Notes under the pieces: generated by a model
What the model saw: the letters and a program-made list of their open reading frames with translations, nothing else
Databases searched by the model: none
What the model was told of the DNA's origin: nothing
Position numbers and translations under genes: made by a program
Shown: positions 1 to 8,811 of the stretch, one piece after another
Numbering within the stretch: the first letter of the stretch is position 1
Layout: the number at the start of each line of letters is the position of its first letter
Origin: Halorussus rarus
Lineage (GTDB): Archaea > Halobacteriota > Halobacteria > Halobacteriales > Haladaptataceae
DNA length: 64,000 nt
Assembly: GCF_003369835.1 (NCBI RefSeq)
Contig: NZ_QPMJ01000001.1
Span: forward strand, 1,235,589-1,299,588
Direction: 5' to 3'

Positions 1-296
1 GAGGTCGGCAGCGCGACGAGGAGCGCGATGACCGCCCCGATGGCGAACGAGAGGGCGGCCGCGGGGCCGGCCTCCCCGGCCGCGATTCCGGGGAAGACGA
101 AGATGCCCGCGCCGATCATCGTCCCGACGCCGATGGCGACGCCCCCGCCGAGCCCGATAGTCCGCTCCAGTTCGACCCCGCCCTCGTGGACGGTGGCCTC
201 CGCGGTCGTCTCGCCCTCGTCGGGGTGGACGCCTTCTCCCTCGGCTTCCTCCGGCGGAGGTGGTGCGCTAGACCCGGACTCGGCAGGGTCGCTCAT
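1..296 (-). CDS. APC-family amino acid permease, N-terminal part only
   Basis: The gene starts at the ATG ending at base 296 and runs off the left edge, so only about 98 codons are visible. The first 40 or so residues are hydrophilic and acidic, as expected for a cytoplasmic tail. They are followed by a glycine-rich first helix containing [15 protein letters not shown] and then [14 protein letters not shown], the signature of TM1 and the start of TM2 in the APC superfamily, whose glycine-rich unwound TM1 binds substrate. In haloarchaea such proteins are secondary transporters for amino acids or polyamines in the cell membrane. Substrate cannot be assigned from this fragment, nor can I see whether a C-terminal UspA domain is present, as in some haloarchaeal members. 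Confidence 0.8.
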   Translation of the reverse strand, partial: MSDPAESGSSAPPPPEEAEGEGVHPDEGETTAEATVHEGGVELERTIGLGGGVAIGVGTMIGAGIFVFPGIAAGEAGPAAALSFAIGAVIALLVALPT

Positions 297-478
297 ACAA
301 ACCCGTGACGGGCGAGCTACAAATGTCTATGTGCGAATCGGTTCCCGTATCGGACTCGGCCTCAGAGGTGCGTTCCGGAGGGCCGGTGAGTCGGGTGCCC
401 GGAACCCCGACGCTGGACATCCCGCCATCGCCGAACTGCCATCTGACGAACGGAGTTGAGTCCGGCGGTTCGAGGGGT

Positions 479-1411
479 TCAATCATCGGACTCAGATTGC
501 TGCGCCGGCTCGTCCACACTGTGGAGTCTCGACTTCCACAGTCTGAGGTCGTCGAAGTACATCTCGACGTCGTCCGGAGCCGAGTAGTCGCCGCCGTAGT
601 AGACCGAGAACCAGAAGCCCTGGACCTTCAGCCGGTCGACGTCCCGGAACCGGACGTCGGTGACGTCGAGCGCCAGGTCGCCGTCGACCCACCCCTTCAC
701 CACGCCGTCGTCCTCGCCCGGCGTGTTCAACTCGACGTAGTTGTCGATGCGGTACCACCGGTCGGCGTCGAGGAGTCCGTGGCCCCCGACGTCCCACTCG
801 AAGTGCGTGCCGTACTCGCCGTCCATCTCGGCGTGGTAGACGTACGAGGCGAGCATGACGTGGCCGTCGTCGCCGTCGGGATCCCTGAAGTTCATCCGGG
901 CCGACCAGCCGTCCGTCCCGTCCGAGGGTCGCCCGCCCCAGCCGGCCCTGCCGTAGGTGCCGGCCGGCCCGGGCAGTTTCCCGCTGTCGTCGTGGCCGAC
1001 GTCGGACTCCGAGGGGACGTACAGCATGTACCGGCTGTGGAGCCGTTCGGGCTCGGACTCGCCCGCCTCGGCGAACCGGTACCGCATCCGGGTGCCGTAG
1101 TGGTCGCCCTCGGGGACCGCGACCGACAGCGACTCCGAGGCGCCGTCCGGGCCGTCGACGATGCGGTTGTGGTCGGTCAGCTCCGCCGACGTGAATCGAT
1201 TGGCGTACCCCTCGCCGGCGAACGGAATCCGGACGTCGGGGTCGACCGGCGGCGACTCCGGGAGCCGGACCGGGGTCGAAAAGAGTGCGGTCGCCGCAAT
1301 GCCGGACGCGACGCCCTTCAGCAGGTCCCGGCGGTCGAACCCCCGACGCGTGCGTCGCTCGTCGTCGTTCGGGTGCGACTCGTCGACGGCCCCGTCGGCG
1401 TTCTCGGTCAT
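479..1411 (-). CDS. Tat-exported polysaccharide lyase-like protein (PL14-like)
   Basis: The protein has 310 residues from the ATG ending at 1411; an in-frame GTG at 1426 would add five residues. Residues 25-33 read FDRRDLLKG, a twin-arginine signal, followed by a hydrophobic stretch, so export by the Tat pathway is expected. The mature part resembles the jelly-roll fold of PL14-type lyases: a GKLPG turn at 144-148, a glycine-rich loop, WSARM at 169-173 and alternating aromatic beta strands to the C-terminus. Members of this group cleave alginate or glucuronan chains by beta-elimination, but the substrate here is unknown. It stands alone between the permease and gatA with no visible sugar-uptake partner. 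Confidence is good for the fold and moderate for lyase activity. Confidence 0.65.
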   Translation of the reverse strand: MTENADGAVDESHPNDDERRTRRGFDRRDLLKGVASGIAATALFSTPVRLPESPPVDPDVRIPFAGEGYANRFTSAELTDHNRIVDGPDGASESLSVAVPEGDHYGTRMRYRFAEAGESEPERLHSRYMLYVPSESDVGHDDSGKLPGPAGTYGRAGWGGRPSDGTDGWSARMNFRDPDGDDGHVMLASYVYHAEMDGEYGTHFEWDVGGHGLLDADRWYRIDNYVELNTPGEDDGVVKGWVDGDLALDVTDVRFRDVDRLKVQGFWFSVYYGGDYSAPDDVEMYFDDLRLWKSRLHSVDEPAQQSESDD

Positions 1412-1517
1412 GGATCCCACGCTCACCCCGTTCCCCCGGCCGCCGCTCCGGGGCGTCAGCTGTGAACGGAGGTTGGAACGAGAAGCATATCAATTCCGCG
1501 GCCCGGGTCCGACCGCG

Positions 1518-2795
1518 TCAGTTCTCGACGGCGCTACCGACGCGGATGATGTCGGCCTCGCCGAACGCCGGGGCGATGAACTGGACGCCGACCGGGAGGC
1601 CGCCGTCAACCTCGCCGGCGGGCACCGAGATGGCCGGGAGGTCCGCCAGGTTCACCGGAACCGTGTTGGCGTCCGCGAGGTACATCTGGAGCGGGTCGTC
1701 GAGGCTGTCGCCGACCGCGAACGGCGGGGTCGGCATCGTGGGGCTCGCCAGCACGTCGACCGACTCGAACGCCTCGTCGAAGTCCTGCCGGACCCACGCC
1801 CGGGCGTCCTGGGCCTGCTTGTAGTACTTGTCGTGGTAGCCCGCCGAGAGCGCGTACGTCCCGAGCAGGATGCGGCGCTTGACCTCCTCGCCGAACGCCT
1901 CGCGGGAGTTCGAGAAGGCCTCGTTCCAGTTGCCCTCGAAGCCGCCGGACTCGCCGTAGCGCACGCCGTCGAAGCGCGCGAGGTTCGAGGAGGCCTCCGA
2001 CATCGCGATGACGTAGTAGGCCTCGACCGCGTGCTCGACCGAGGGCAGCGACACCTCCTCGACGGTCGCGCCCCGGGATTCGAGGTCGTCGAGCGTGGCC
2101 TCGAAGCGCTCGCGGACGCCCTCGTCGGCGCCCTCGACGAGTTCGGTCGGGACGCCGACGGTGGTGTCCTCGACGTCGCCGGTGGCGGCGCTCGCGTAGT
2201 CCGAATCGGCGCCCTCCTCGCGGGTGGTCGCGTCGCGGGGGTCCGGGCCGCTGATGACGTCGAGGAGCGCGGCGGCCTCCTCGACCGTGGGCGCGAGCGG
2301 GCCGATCTGTTCGAGGCTGTTGGCGTAGGCGACGAGGCCGTAGCGCGAGACGAGGCCGTAGGTGGGCTTGATGCCGACGACGCCGCAGAACGCCGCCGGG
2401 TTCCGGATGGAGCCGCCGGTGTCGCTGCCGAGCGCGAGGTCGGCCTCGCCCGCGGCGACGGCGGCCGCACTCCCGCCCGACGAGCCGCCGGGGACGCGGC
2501 CGGGGGCGACCGGGTTCTCCGCGGGACCGAACGCCGAGGTCTCGGTGGTCGACCCCATGCCGAACTCGTCCATGTTGGCCTTGCCGACGATGGTCGCGCC
2601 CGCGTCCTTCAGCTTCTCGACGACGGTCGCGTCGTACGGCGGCACGTAGTCTTCGAGCATCTCGGACCCGCAGGTGGTCCGGACGCCCTCGGTGCTGATG
2701 TTGTCCTTGACCGCGACGGTCCTGTCGGCGAGGGGGCCGTTGGCCGCGCCCTCGACGGTCTCCTCGGTGATGAATACGTTGTGGTCTGCGCTCAT
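1518..2795 (-). CDS. gatA: Glu-tRNA(Gln)/Asp-tRNA(Asn) amidotransferase subunit A
   Basis: The 425-residue protein is the amidase subunit of GatCAB. It frees ammonia from glutamine so that misacylated Glu-tRNA(Gln) or Asp-tRNA(Asn) can be amidated. The amidase signature is intact. The Ser-cisSer-Lys triad is K30 (in VAVKDNIS), S105 in the GGSSGGS loop at 103-109, and S129 in GSDTGGS. The spacings of 75 and 24 residues match those of the well-studied bacterial enzyme. The length is slightly short but normal for haloarchaea. gatC lies 115 bp upstream on the same strand, giving a gatC-gatA operon; gatB is not in the window. Confidence 0.96.
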   Translation of the reverse strand: MSADHNVFITEETVEGAANGPLADRTVAVKDNISTEGVRTTCGSEMLEDYVPPYDATVVEKLKDAGATIVGKANMDEFGMGSTTETSAFGPAENPVAPGRVPGGSSGGSAAAVAAGEADLALGSDTGGSIRNPAAFCGVVGIKPTYGLVSRYGLVAYANSLEQIGPLAPTVEEAAALLDVISGPDPRDATTREEGADSDYASAATGDVEDTTVGVPTELVEGADEGVRERFEATLDDLESRGATVEEVSLPSVEHAVEAYYVIAMSEASSNLARFDGVRYGESGGFEGNWNEAFSNSREAFGEEVKRRILLGTYALSAGYHDKYYKQAQDARAWVRQDFDEAFESVDVLASPTMPTPPFAVGDSLDDPLQMYLADANTVPVNLADLPAISVPAGEVDGGLPVGVQFIAPAFGEADIIRVGSAVEN

Positions 2796-2910
2796 TGTGT
2801 GGTGGTCGTGGTTGCTCTGGCGAGGATCGGTGGTCGTTCCTCGGATGCAGTTCGTGGTTGTCGGTGTGCTGGTGCGGATGGCGGTGGCGGTGCGTCGCGG
2901 GAGACGCCGG

Positions 2911-3210
2911 TTACGAGACGTTCGGCCCCTTTAAGTAGCCGTCCTCGGTCTCGGGGGCGTTCGCCAGCGCCTCCTCCTGGGAGAGGCAGTCGCGGGCCTC
3001 GTCGGCCCGCATCACGTTCACGAGGTCGGTCTCGCGCTCGACCTCCGGGACCTCCTCGAGCGTCTCGAAGTAGTCGAGGATGTCGCCGAACTGGTCGGCG
3101 AACCGCTCGACCTCCTCGTCGTCGAGGCCGACCCGCGCGAGGTCGGCGACGTGGCGGACCTCCTCGGGACCGGGCGCGGCGTCGTCGGACCCGTCGGACG
3201 TGTCGCTCAT
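2911..3210 (-). CDS. gatC: Glu-tRNA(Gln) amidotransferase subunit C
   Basis: This is the small 99-residue subunit that bridges GatA and GatB. It shows the family pattern: a first helix with VRHVADLARVGLDDEE, then FGDILDYFETLEEVPE, and a C-terminal extended segment ending in DGYLKGP, which in GatC homologues wraps onto GatA. I take the ATG ending at 3210; a GTG at 3219 would add MTH and is less likely. A TATA-like TTTAATA about 60 bp upstream on the same strand fits a promoter for the gatC-gatA pair. The acidic N-terminal extension of about 15 residues is typical of halophile proteins. Confidence 0.93.
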   Translation of the reverse strand: MSDTSDGSDDAAPGPEEVRHVADLARVGLDDEEVERFADQFGDILDYFETLEEVPEVERETDLVNVMRADEARDCLSQEEALANAPETEDGYLKGPNVS

Positions 3211-3268
3211 GTGCGTCACAACCCGCGGGGCGGCGGTAAGGGTTTCGATACCGACCCCTCGAAACGAG

Positions 3269-3275
3269 TATTAAA
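3269..3275 (-). promoter_or_regulatory. Probable TATA element for gatC-gatA
   Basis: Read on the minus strand the bases are TTTAATA, a haloarchaeal TATA-box form, in a GC-rich surrounding. A start of transcription some 26 nt downstream would lie near 3246 and leave a leader of about 35 nt before the gatC ATG. No experimental support is visible. Confidence 0.4.
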
Positions 3276-3386
3276 GGTTGGTGAATCGTGGGGTCGGCGG
3301 ATGAGCGTTGAACGCGGACAGACGCGCCGGAAACGGCCGAGACGCGCCGAACGGAGAAATCGGTCGAACCGGTCGTTGCCACAGTC

Positions 3387-3394
3387 TTTAAGTA
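3387..3394 (+). promoter_or_regulatory. Probable TATA element for tfb
   Basis: TTTAAGTA stands out in the spacer between gatC and tfb. Transcription would start near 3417 and leave a leader of about 80 nt before the tfb ATG, which is long for a haloarchaeon and would allow ribosome binding or leader-based control. This is a sequence-pattern call only. Confidence 0.4.
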
Positions 3395-3497
3395 ACAACG
3401 GGCATTACTAGGAGACGTCTTCTGAACCCGGTTATCCACCGTCCCTCTGGCGGAGTGTCGGCTCATCTACCCCTGGCTGTCTCACTCAACTTCCACC

Positions 3498-4466
3498 ATG
3501 ACCGAAACACGAACCCGAACCCACACCGACGAGCGAACGAACGACGAATCCGAGCGCGAGTCCGAGCAGCATCGCTGCCCGGAGTGCGGCGGCAACCTCG
3601 TCACCGACGACGAGCGCGGGGAGACCGTCTGCGCGGAGTGCGGACTCGTCGTCGACGAGGACCAGATCGACCCCGGGCCGGAGTGGCGCGCGTTCGACTC
3701 CAAGGAGAAAGACCAGAAGTCCCGGGTGGGCGCCCCGACCACGAACACGATGCACGACAAGGGGCTGTCGACCAACATCGGCTGGCAGGACAAGGACGCC
3801 TACGGCAACTCGCTGGGGTCGCGCCAGCGGGAGAAGATGCAGCGGCTGCGCAAGTGGAACGAGCGGTTCCGCACCCGCGACTCCAAGGAGCGAAATCTCA
3901 AGCAGGCCCTCGGCGAGATCGACCGCATGGCCTCCGCGCTCGGCCTGCCGGACAACGTCCGGGAGACCGCGAGCGTGATCTACCGGCGGGCGCTCGACGA
4001 GGACCTCCTGCCCGGCCGCTCCATCGAGGGCGTCGCCACCAGCGCGCTGTACGCCGCGGCCCGGAAGGCGGGCACGCCCCGAAGCCTCGACGAGATTACC
4101 AACGTCTCGCGGGTCGACAAGGACGAGATCGCCCGGACGTACCGGTACGTGGTCCGCGAGCTCAACCTCCAGATTCAGCCCGCCGACCCCAAGAGCTACG
4201 TCCCGCGGTTCGTCTCGGACCTCGGCGTGAGCGAGGAGGTCGAGCGCCGGGCCCGCGACCTGCTCGACACCGCGACCGAGAAGGGCATCCACAGCGGCAA
4301 GTCGCCGGTCGGCCTCGCGGCCGCCGCGGTGTACGCCGCCGCGCTGCTCAGCAACGAGAAGGTGACCCAGAGCGAGGTCAGCGACGTCTCGGACATCAGC
4401 GAGGTCACGATCAGAAACCGCTACCACGAGCTGCTCGAGGCGAAGGAAGACGGCATCGCGCCCTGA
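3498..4466 (+). CDS. tfb: Transcription initiation factor IIB (TFB)
   Basis: The 322-residue general transcription factor binds the TBP-DNA complex and the BRE element and recruits RNA polymerase. An acidic 25-residue lead is followed by a zinc ribbon with C27, C30, C45 and C48 (CPEC...CAEC). A B-finger/linker region follows, with WRAFDSKEK and TNIGWQDKD. Two cyclin-like repeats then cover about 115-205 and 210-305, with recognisable GRSIEGVATSALYAAAR and SPVGLAAAAVYAAALL helices. The final TIRNRYHELLE is the usual second-repeat end. Haloarchaea carry several TFB paralogues with different promoter preferences; which one this is cannot be told from sequence alone. Confidence 0.96.
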   Translation: MTETRTRTHTDERTNDESERESEQHRCPECGGNLVTDDERGETVCAECGLVVDEDQIDPGPEWRAFDSKEKDQKSRVGAPTTNTMHDKGLSTNIGWQDKDAYGNSLGSRQREKMQRLRKWNERFRTRDSKERNLKQALGEIDRMASALGLPDNVRETASVIYRRALDEDLLPGRSIEGVATSALYAAARKAGTPRSLDEITNVSRVDKDEIARTYRYVVRELNLQIQPADPKSYVPRFVSDLGVSEEVERRARDLLDTATEKGIHSGKSPVGLAAAAVYAAALLSNEKVTQSEVSDVSDISEVTIRNRYHELLEAKEDGIAP

Positions 4467-4546
4467 CGGCCCTCTTTTCCCGAAACGCGGCCACACTCGT
4501 AGCTGTTCCGTAAACCGGAAGTCGCCGGTCCGACTCGGTCTTCGGC

Positions 4547-5029
4547 ATGGAGACGACCCGTCACTTCACCGCGACCGCCTACGTCGTCCACGATGGCGCG
4601 GTCGCGCTGCACCACCACGACCGGCTCGACATGTGGCTGGCGCCCGGCGGCCACCTCGACCGCGACGAACTCCCGCGCGAGGCCGCCCGCCGGGAGGTCC
4701 GCGAGGAGACCGGGCTCGACGTGACCCTGCTCGAACCCGAGACCGACGTCGCGGTCGAGGCCGGTCGGGAACTCGCGCCCGCCGAGCACGTCATGCTCTT
4801 CGACATCGACGTCTACCCCGACGGCGGGGTGGGCCACCAGCACATCGACCACGTCTACTTCGCTGCGGCCGAGAGCCGCGAGATAGCCCCGGAGGGCGAC
4901 GACGAGGCCGACGCCGAGGAGTGGGAGTGGTTCACCGCCGAGGCGCTCCGGACGACCGACCGCCTGACGACCGAGGTTGTCCAGATCGGCCTGGAGGCCA
5001 TCGCGGCGGTCGAATCCCGGACGGCGTAG
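4547..5029 (+). CDS. NUDIX hydrolase
   Basis: The protein has 160 residues. The Nudix box runs from G35 to L57 and fits GX5EX7REUXEEXGU exactly, with E41 and the REVREETGL helix supplying the Mg-binding glutamates. The N-terminal strand FTATAYVVHDGAVALHHH and the C-terminal VYFAAAES and EWEWFTAEAL segments complete the Nudix fold. Family members hydrolyse nucleoside diphosphates linked to another moiety; nothing visible points to a particular substrate. The start is the ATG about 80 bp after tfb. It appears to be a single-gene unit. Confidence 0.88.
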   Translation: METTRHFTATAYVVHDGAVALHHHDRLDMWLAPGGHLDRDELPREAARREVREETGLDVTLLEPETDVAVEAGRELAPAEHVMLFDIDVYPDGGVGHQHIDHVYFAAAESREIAPEGDDEADAEEWEWFTAEALRTTDRLTTEVVQIGLEAIAAVESRTA

Positions 5030-5194
5030 CGGCGTGGGGGCGTAATTCGCCGAGGGTTTCTGCTACGAGGACATCGTCTCGTTCGGACAACCGACGGCTT
5101 TCCGCCGAAATCGCCGTTCGAGCAACTTCAAATCTAGACGTCATTTTATTACTTGAGAAGGTTAATTAACCCCCGATAGCAATATCTCGCTTAC

Positions 5195-5716
5195 ATGAGT
5201 GTCGGTGAGGTCAGCGCTCCCGACGGCGACGACGGCGGCTCCGCCCGGTTCGACGCCGAGCTCGAGTCGACCGAGGAGGTCCGCCTCTCGTGGGAGGCCT
5301 CGGGGGTGCGGTGGGCGAACCAGTGGGGTATCGACCCCGAGACCCCGACTGCGTTCGCCGCGACCGACCGGCGCATCCTCTTCGACGCCGAGTCGGGCAC
5401 GAACTCCATCGGCTACCGGCACGTCCGGGCGGTCAAGGTCGACGCAGCGGGCGACGGGCTCGACCTGTCGATGGCGTTCGTCGGGTGCGGCGGCCTCTGC
5501 CTGCTCGTCGGCCTCCTGGTGGCCACCGACGACCTCGCGAACGGCGTCGGGCTCGTCCTGCTGTCGGTCATGCTGCTGGTCGCCGGGAGCGCGGTCGGCG
5601 ACGCGCCCGAGCGCGCGACCGTCACCCTCATCATCGACAACGAGCGCCAGCGCCTCTCGTTCTCGGTCGACGAGGACGTGGGCGAGCGACTGGCCGAACT
5701 CGCCTCCCGGTTCTGA
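5195..5716 (+). CDS. Membrane protein with PH-like domain, function unknown
   Basis: The protein has 173 residues. The N-terminal half, about 20-85, has the strand pattern of bacterial PH-like or YdbT-type domains: a polar opening, TAFAATDRRILFDAES, then a YRHVRAVKVD strand. Two hydrophobic helices follow at about 92-110 and 114-134, then a further beta segment, TVTLIIDNERQRLSFSV. The helices therefore interrupt the beta domain like a hairpin in the membrane. I do not recognise a function. An AT-rich stretch 5135-5175, unlike the surrounding GC level, probably holds its promoter. Confidence 0.6.
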   Translation: MSVGEVSAPDGDDGGSARFDAELESTEEVRLSWEASGVRWANQWGIDPETPTAFAATDRRILFDAESGTNSIGYRHVRAVKVDAAGDGLDLSMAFVGCGGLCLLVGLLVATDDLANGVGLVLLSVMLLVAGSAVGDAPERATVTLIIDNERQRLSFSVDEDVGERLAELASRF

Positions 5717-5812
5717 GCGAGACCGGGCGAAGCAGTCGGCCGGAACCGGGAATAATTCCGCGCTAGTAAGTGTAGCAAAACTACTTTGTACGCCGGCCGA
5801 CACCGGCCGAGC

Positions 5813-6802
5813 ATGCCGACACGCCGCCGACTCCTCGCCGTCCTCCCGAGCGTCGCATTCGCGGGCTGTCTTGGTCGAACCGCCGGTCCCGGCGGGTCCG
5901 ACACCGCCGCGACGGACTTCGACGGAACGACGACCGACCCCGCGACCACGACCGCGCTCCCAGAGGATCTGGTCCGCCGGAACGGTCGGACGGTCGTCGA
6001 CTTCCCGGGGACGTCCGACGGCGAGGTCTCCGTCTCCGCATCGGAGGGCGTCACGGGCGTCACATTCTCGGATGCCGCCGATGCCGACTTCGAACTCACG
6101 GCGGTCGCAGACGGCAACGTAGTCGTCGGCGAGGGCCGCCTCGCGGCGTCGCGGACGCTGACGCCCGCCGACGAACCGCGGGCGTTCGTCGCTCCCGTCT
6201 ACCGGAACGACGAGGGGTTCGAGTTCCGGGCCTACGCCAACACCGCGTTCCGCGAGATGGGCACTCTGCACCTCCTCGCCGCTCCCGGCCGGTCACTCGT
6301 CGGTGACGACGCCGTCTCGCGGCCCGCCGGGTTCGAGTCGATCACCGGGAACGTGGGCCGGACCACCATCTCCGCGGCCGACGTCGAGGGGGCGGAGGCG
6401 GGCGCACCGCTCTCTGTTGCACTGGTCGACGCGTCGCTCGAATCGCTGCGCTCGGGGAACGGCAGCACCGCGAGCGGTGTCGTCCTCCAGCACACGCGGG
6501 AAGTGCGGGAGCCGTCACCGAAGGCCGTCTTCCGGTTCGAGTTCGGCGACGGTTCGGTCACCGTCACCCACCACGGCGGGGACTCGATAGCGGGCGGTAA
6601 TCTCGCCGTCAGGATCGGCGACGAACCGACCGGCGCGGCGTTCCCCGAGGAGGTCACGGCCGGCGACTCGGTCTCGGTCGACCTCTCGGGCGTCGAGGCA
6701 GGGACGTCCGTCAGGGCGGTCTGGACCGCGCCCGAAGGCGACCGTTCGGCGGTGCTGGCAAAGACGACGGTTCCCAGCGACGAGACGACTACGGTCGGGT
6801 GA
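5813..6802 (+). CDS. Tat-type lipoprotein, function unknown
   Basis: I start this gene at the ATG of MPTRRRLLAV, giving 329 residues. An upstream GTG would add nine residues and bury the signal. RRR at 3-5 followed by a hydrophobic stretch and the lipobox AFAGC (C19) indicate a Tat-exported, lipid-anchored surface protein. A threonine-rich linker leads to a domain of repeated short beta strands, likely Ig-like. No catalytic motif is visible. It is one of several unrelated haloarchaeal lipoproteins in this window and has no evident operon partner. Confidence 0.65.
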   Translation: MPTRRRLLAVLPSVAFAGCLGRTAGPGGSDTAATDFDGTTTDPATTTALPEDLVRRNGRTVVDFPGTSDGEVSVSASEGVTGVTFSDAADADFELTAVADGNVVVGEGRLAASRTLTPADEPRAFVAPVYRNDEGFEFRAYANTAFREMGTLHLLAAPGRSLVGDDAVSRPAGFESITGNVGRTTISAADVEGAEAGAPLSVALVDASLESLRSGNGSTASGVVLQHTREVREPSPKAVFRFEFGDGSVTVTHHGGDSIAGGNLAVRIGDEPTGAAFPEEVTAGDSVSVDLSGVEAGTSVRAVWTAPEGDRSAVLAKTTVPSDETTTVG

Positions 6803-6822
6803 AACCGACGTCCGAGTCGGAA

Positions 6823-7956
6823 CTACTCCTCGACCAGCGACGCGACGTACCGCGAGACGTGGTCGTCCATCCGGCGCTTGAACCCGGCCTGTCGGGCGAG
6901 CCGGTCGAGTTCGCGCGCGACCAGGCTCCCGTACTGGACCGCCTTCTTCTCGCGGAACGCCACCCCGTCGGGCACGAACTCCCGGGCGGCGAGCCGGAGC
7001 GCCTTCTTGCGCTCGCCGCGAGAATCGACCAGCAGCCCGCCCGGCAGTCGGAGCGCCGACCGGACCACCCGGTCGTCGAGCAGCGGCGCGACCGGCTCGA
7101 CCCCGGCGCGCCGGAGCGCCAGCACGTCGCGTTCCAGTTGCTCGGGCAGCGTGTAGAGCATCTCTCGGCCCGCGCCGCGGATCGTCTCGGCCTCGACGCG
7201 GGGGTCCTCCGGGGCGCGCGCGACCTTCGCGTACCCGCCGAACAGCTCGTCGGCGCCCTGTCCGACAGCGAGCCGGTCGAAACCGTCGGCCGACGCGCGC
7301 TCGGCCGCCAGATAGAGCGGGAGCGCGATCTGGACGTCCATGGCGTTGGTCCGGCCGGTCGCTCCCGCCACCTCCGGCACCGCCCGCTCGAGGTCGGCGG
7401 GGGAGAGTTCGACCACGCGCAGGTCGGCCTCCCGGTCCATCAGTCGGGCGGCCCGCCGCGCCGCTTCGACATCGTGGCTGTCGGGAAAGCCGACGACGTA
7501 GAGGGGCGCGTCTAGCGCACTCGCTACCACGGCCGAGTCGACGCCGCCCGAGAACGCGACCGCGGTCCCCGCCGACTCGACAGAATCGAGCGTCTGGCGC
7601 AGGGCGTCCCGGAGGTCCGCGACGGCGCGTCGGTCGTCGGTTGTCGGCGCCGGGTCGGGCAGTGAGAGAACGCGCCGAGGGCTCTCCCCGCCGGGCGAGA
7701 GGGCGTGACCCGCCTGAAGGGGTTCGGGGTCGACGAGGTCGTCTGGCGAGAACCCCCAGGCGCGGTCGCCTCGCCCGGTCGAGCGCTCGGCGGACTCGAC
7801 GAAGAGAGGCTGCCGACCCAGTACGTCGCGGACGAGGCGGCCGTCGGGGAGCCGGCCCGCGAACCCCGCGGTGCCCGAGAGCGCCTCACCGGCTTCGACG
7901 GCGCGCGCGACCGCCTCGGTCTGCGCGCCGCGTAGTTCGGCGTCGTCCGTCGCCAT
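6823..7956 (-). CDS. Asparagine synthase-like protein lacking the glutaminase domain
   Basis: The 377-residue protein has the ATP-pyrophosphatase part of asparagine synthase. SGGVDS at 136-141 is the PP-loop, and GQGADELFGGY is the second nucleotide-site motif. A remnant of the glutamine-amidotransferase end can be read near 30-53 (GFAGRLPDGRLVRDVLGRQPL), but the N-terminal Cys nucleophile and the rest of that domain are absent. The protein should therefore adenylate a carboxylate with free ammonia or another amine, or act on another substrate. Its ATG overlaps the TGA of the upstream PHP gene in TGATG, so the two are translationally coupled. True asparagine synthetase activity is not assured. 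Confidence 0.75.
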   Translation of the reverse strand: MATDDAELRGAQTEAVARAVEAGEALSGTAGFAGRLPDGRLVRDVLGRQPLFVESAERSTGRGDRAWGFSPDDLVDPEPLQAGHALSPGGESPRRVLSLPDPAPTTDDRRAVADLRDALRQTLDSVESAGTAVAFSGGVDSAVVASALDAPLYVVGFPDSHDVEAARRAARLMDREADLRVVELSPADLERAVPEVAGATGRTNAMDVQIALPLYLAAERASADGFDRLAVGQGADELFGGYAKVARAPEDPRVEAETIRGAGREMLYTLPEQLERDVLALRRAGVEPVAPLLDDRVVRSALRLPGGLLVDSRGERKKALRLAAREFVPDGVAFREKKAVQYGSLVARELDRLARQAGFKRRMDDHVSRYVASLVEE

Positions 7957-8639
7957 CAGAGGATCTCGCCGATCCGGTTCTTCACCCGGCGCTTGGCGCC
8001 GCCCGCGGCCTGGCGGAAGCTCACGTGCCAGGGGGTGCGCTTGCCCTCGACGCTGGTCCGGCCGTCGAGGATGGCGTCGAGTATCGCCGTCGCGCTCCGG
8101 TCGTCGGCGTCGATGCGGGTGACGGCCTGGCCGACCATCTCGCCGATGTGGGCGTCGCTGCCGGCGGTCTGGGGCAGCCCGCGGCGCTCGGCGAACTCCC
8201 TGGCCCGCCGGTTGCCACGGCCGGTCAGCAGCCGGGAGTTGTACACCTCGATGGCGTCGGCCTCCACGAGCTCCGACTCGGTGATGTTGGCCATCACGCC
8301 GCTCCGGGACTTCTGGTACGGGTGGGGCACGACGGCCACCCCACCGAGGTCGTGGATGCGGTCGAGCGTCTCCCCGAACGACAGGCCGGCGGGCACGCGC
8401 TCGGTGATGCCCAGCCCGAGGACGTGGCCCGCCGCGGAGCTGATCTCCATGCCCGTGATGCCCACCAGCCCGTAGTCGCCGGCCTTCTCGGCGGCTTCGA
8501 GACTGGCCTCGATCTCGTCGTGGTCGGTAATCGCGAGCGCGTCGAGTCCGACGGCGGCGGCCTGCTCGAGCAGCAGGTCGACCGAGTCGCGGCCGTCGTA
8601 CGAGAGCGCCGAGTGGGCGTGTAGCTCGACCGATAGCAC
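7956..8639 (-). CDS. PHP-domain phosphoesterase-like protein
   Basis: A GTG start at 8639 gives 227 residues beginning MLSVELHAHS, the first PHP metal motif HxH at positions 7-9. Further metal-site motifs follow in order: AITDHDE, VVPHPYQ and TAGSDAH. These belong to the PHP superfamily of trinuclear-metal phosphoesterases, such as histidinol phosphatase and polymerase-associated PHP domains. No ATG lies near the HxH motif, so GTG is preferred. The stop codon shares one base with the start of the asparagine synthase-like gene. The substrate is unknown. Confidence 0.78.
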   Translation of the reverse strand: MLSVELHAHSALSYDGRDSVDLLLEQAAAVGLDALAITDHDEIEASLEAAEKAGDYGLVGITGMEISSAAGHVLGLGITERVPAGLSFGETLDRIHDLGGVAVVPHPYQKSRSGVMANITESELVEADAIEVYNSRLLTGRGNRRAREFAERRGLPQTAGSDAHIGEMVGQAVTRIDADDRSATAILDAILDGRTSVEGKRTPWHVSFRQAAGGAKRRVKNRIGEIL

Positions 8640-8811
8640 GGATGGTGATTGGCAGGGAGGTGGCAAAAACGCCTCGGTACGCCTCGCACCGGCGAGGCCG
8701 CGGCGCCCCAAGAGACCGACGCGAACGCGCCGGCAGCCCCCCGGCCTTATCCGAGAAACCGAGTGATGTAAGGATGCCAATACTTTTTGCCGTCGGCACC
8801 GAGAAGTCGGT

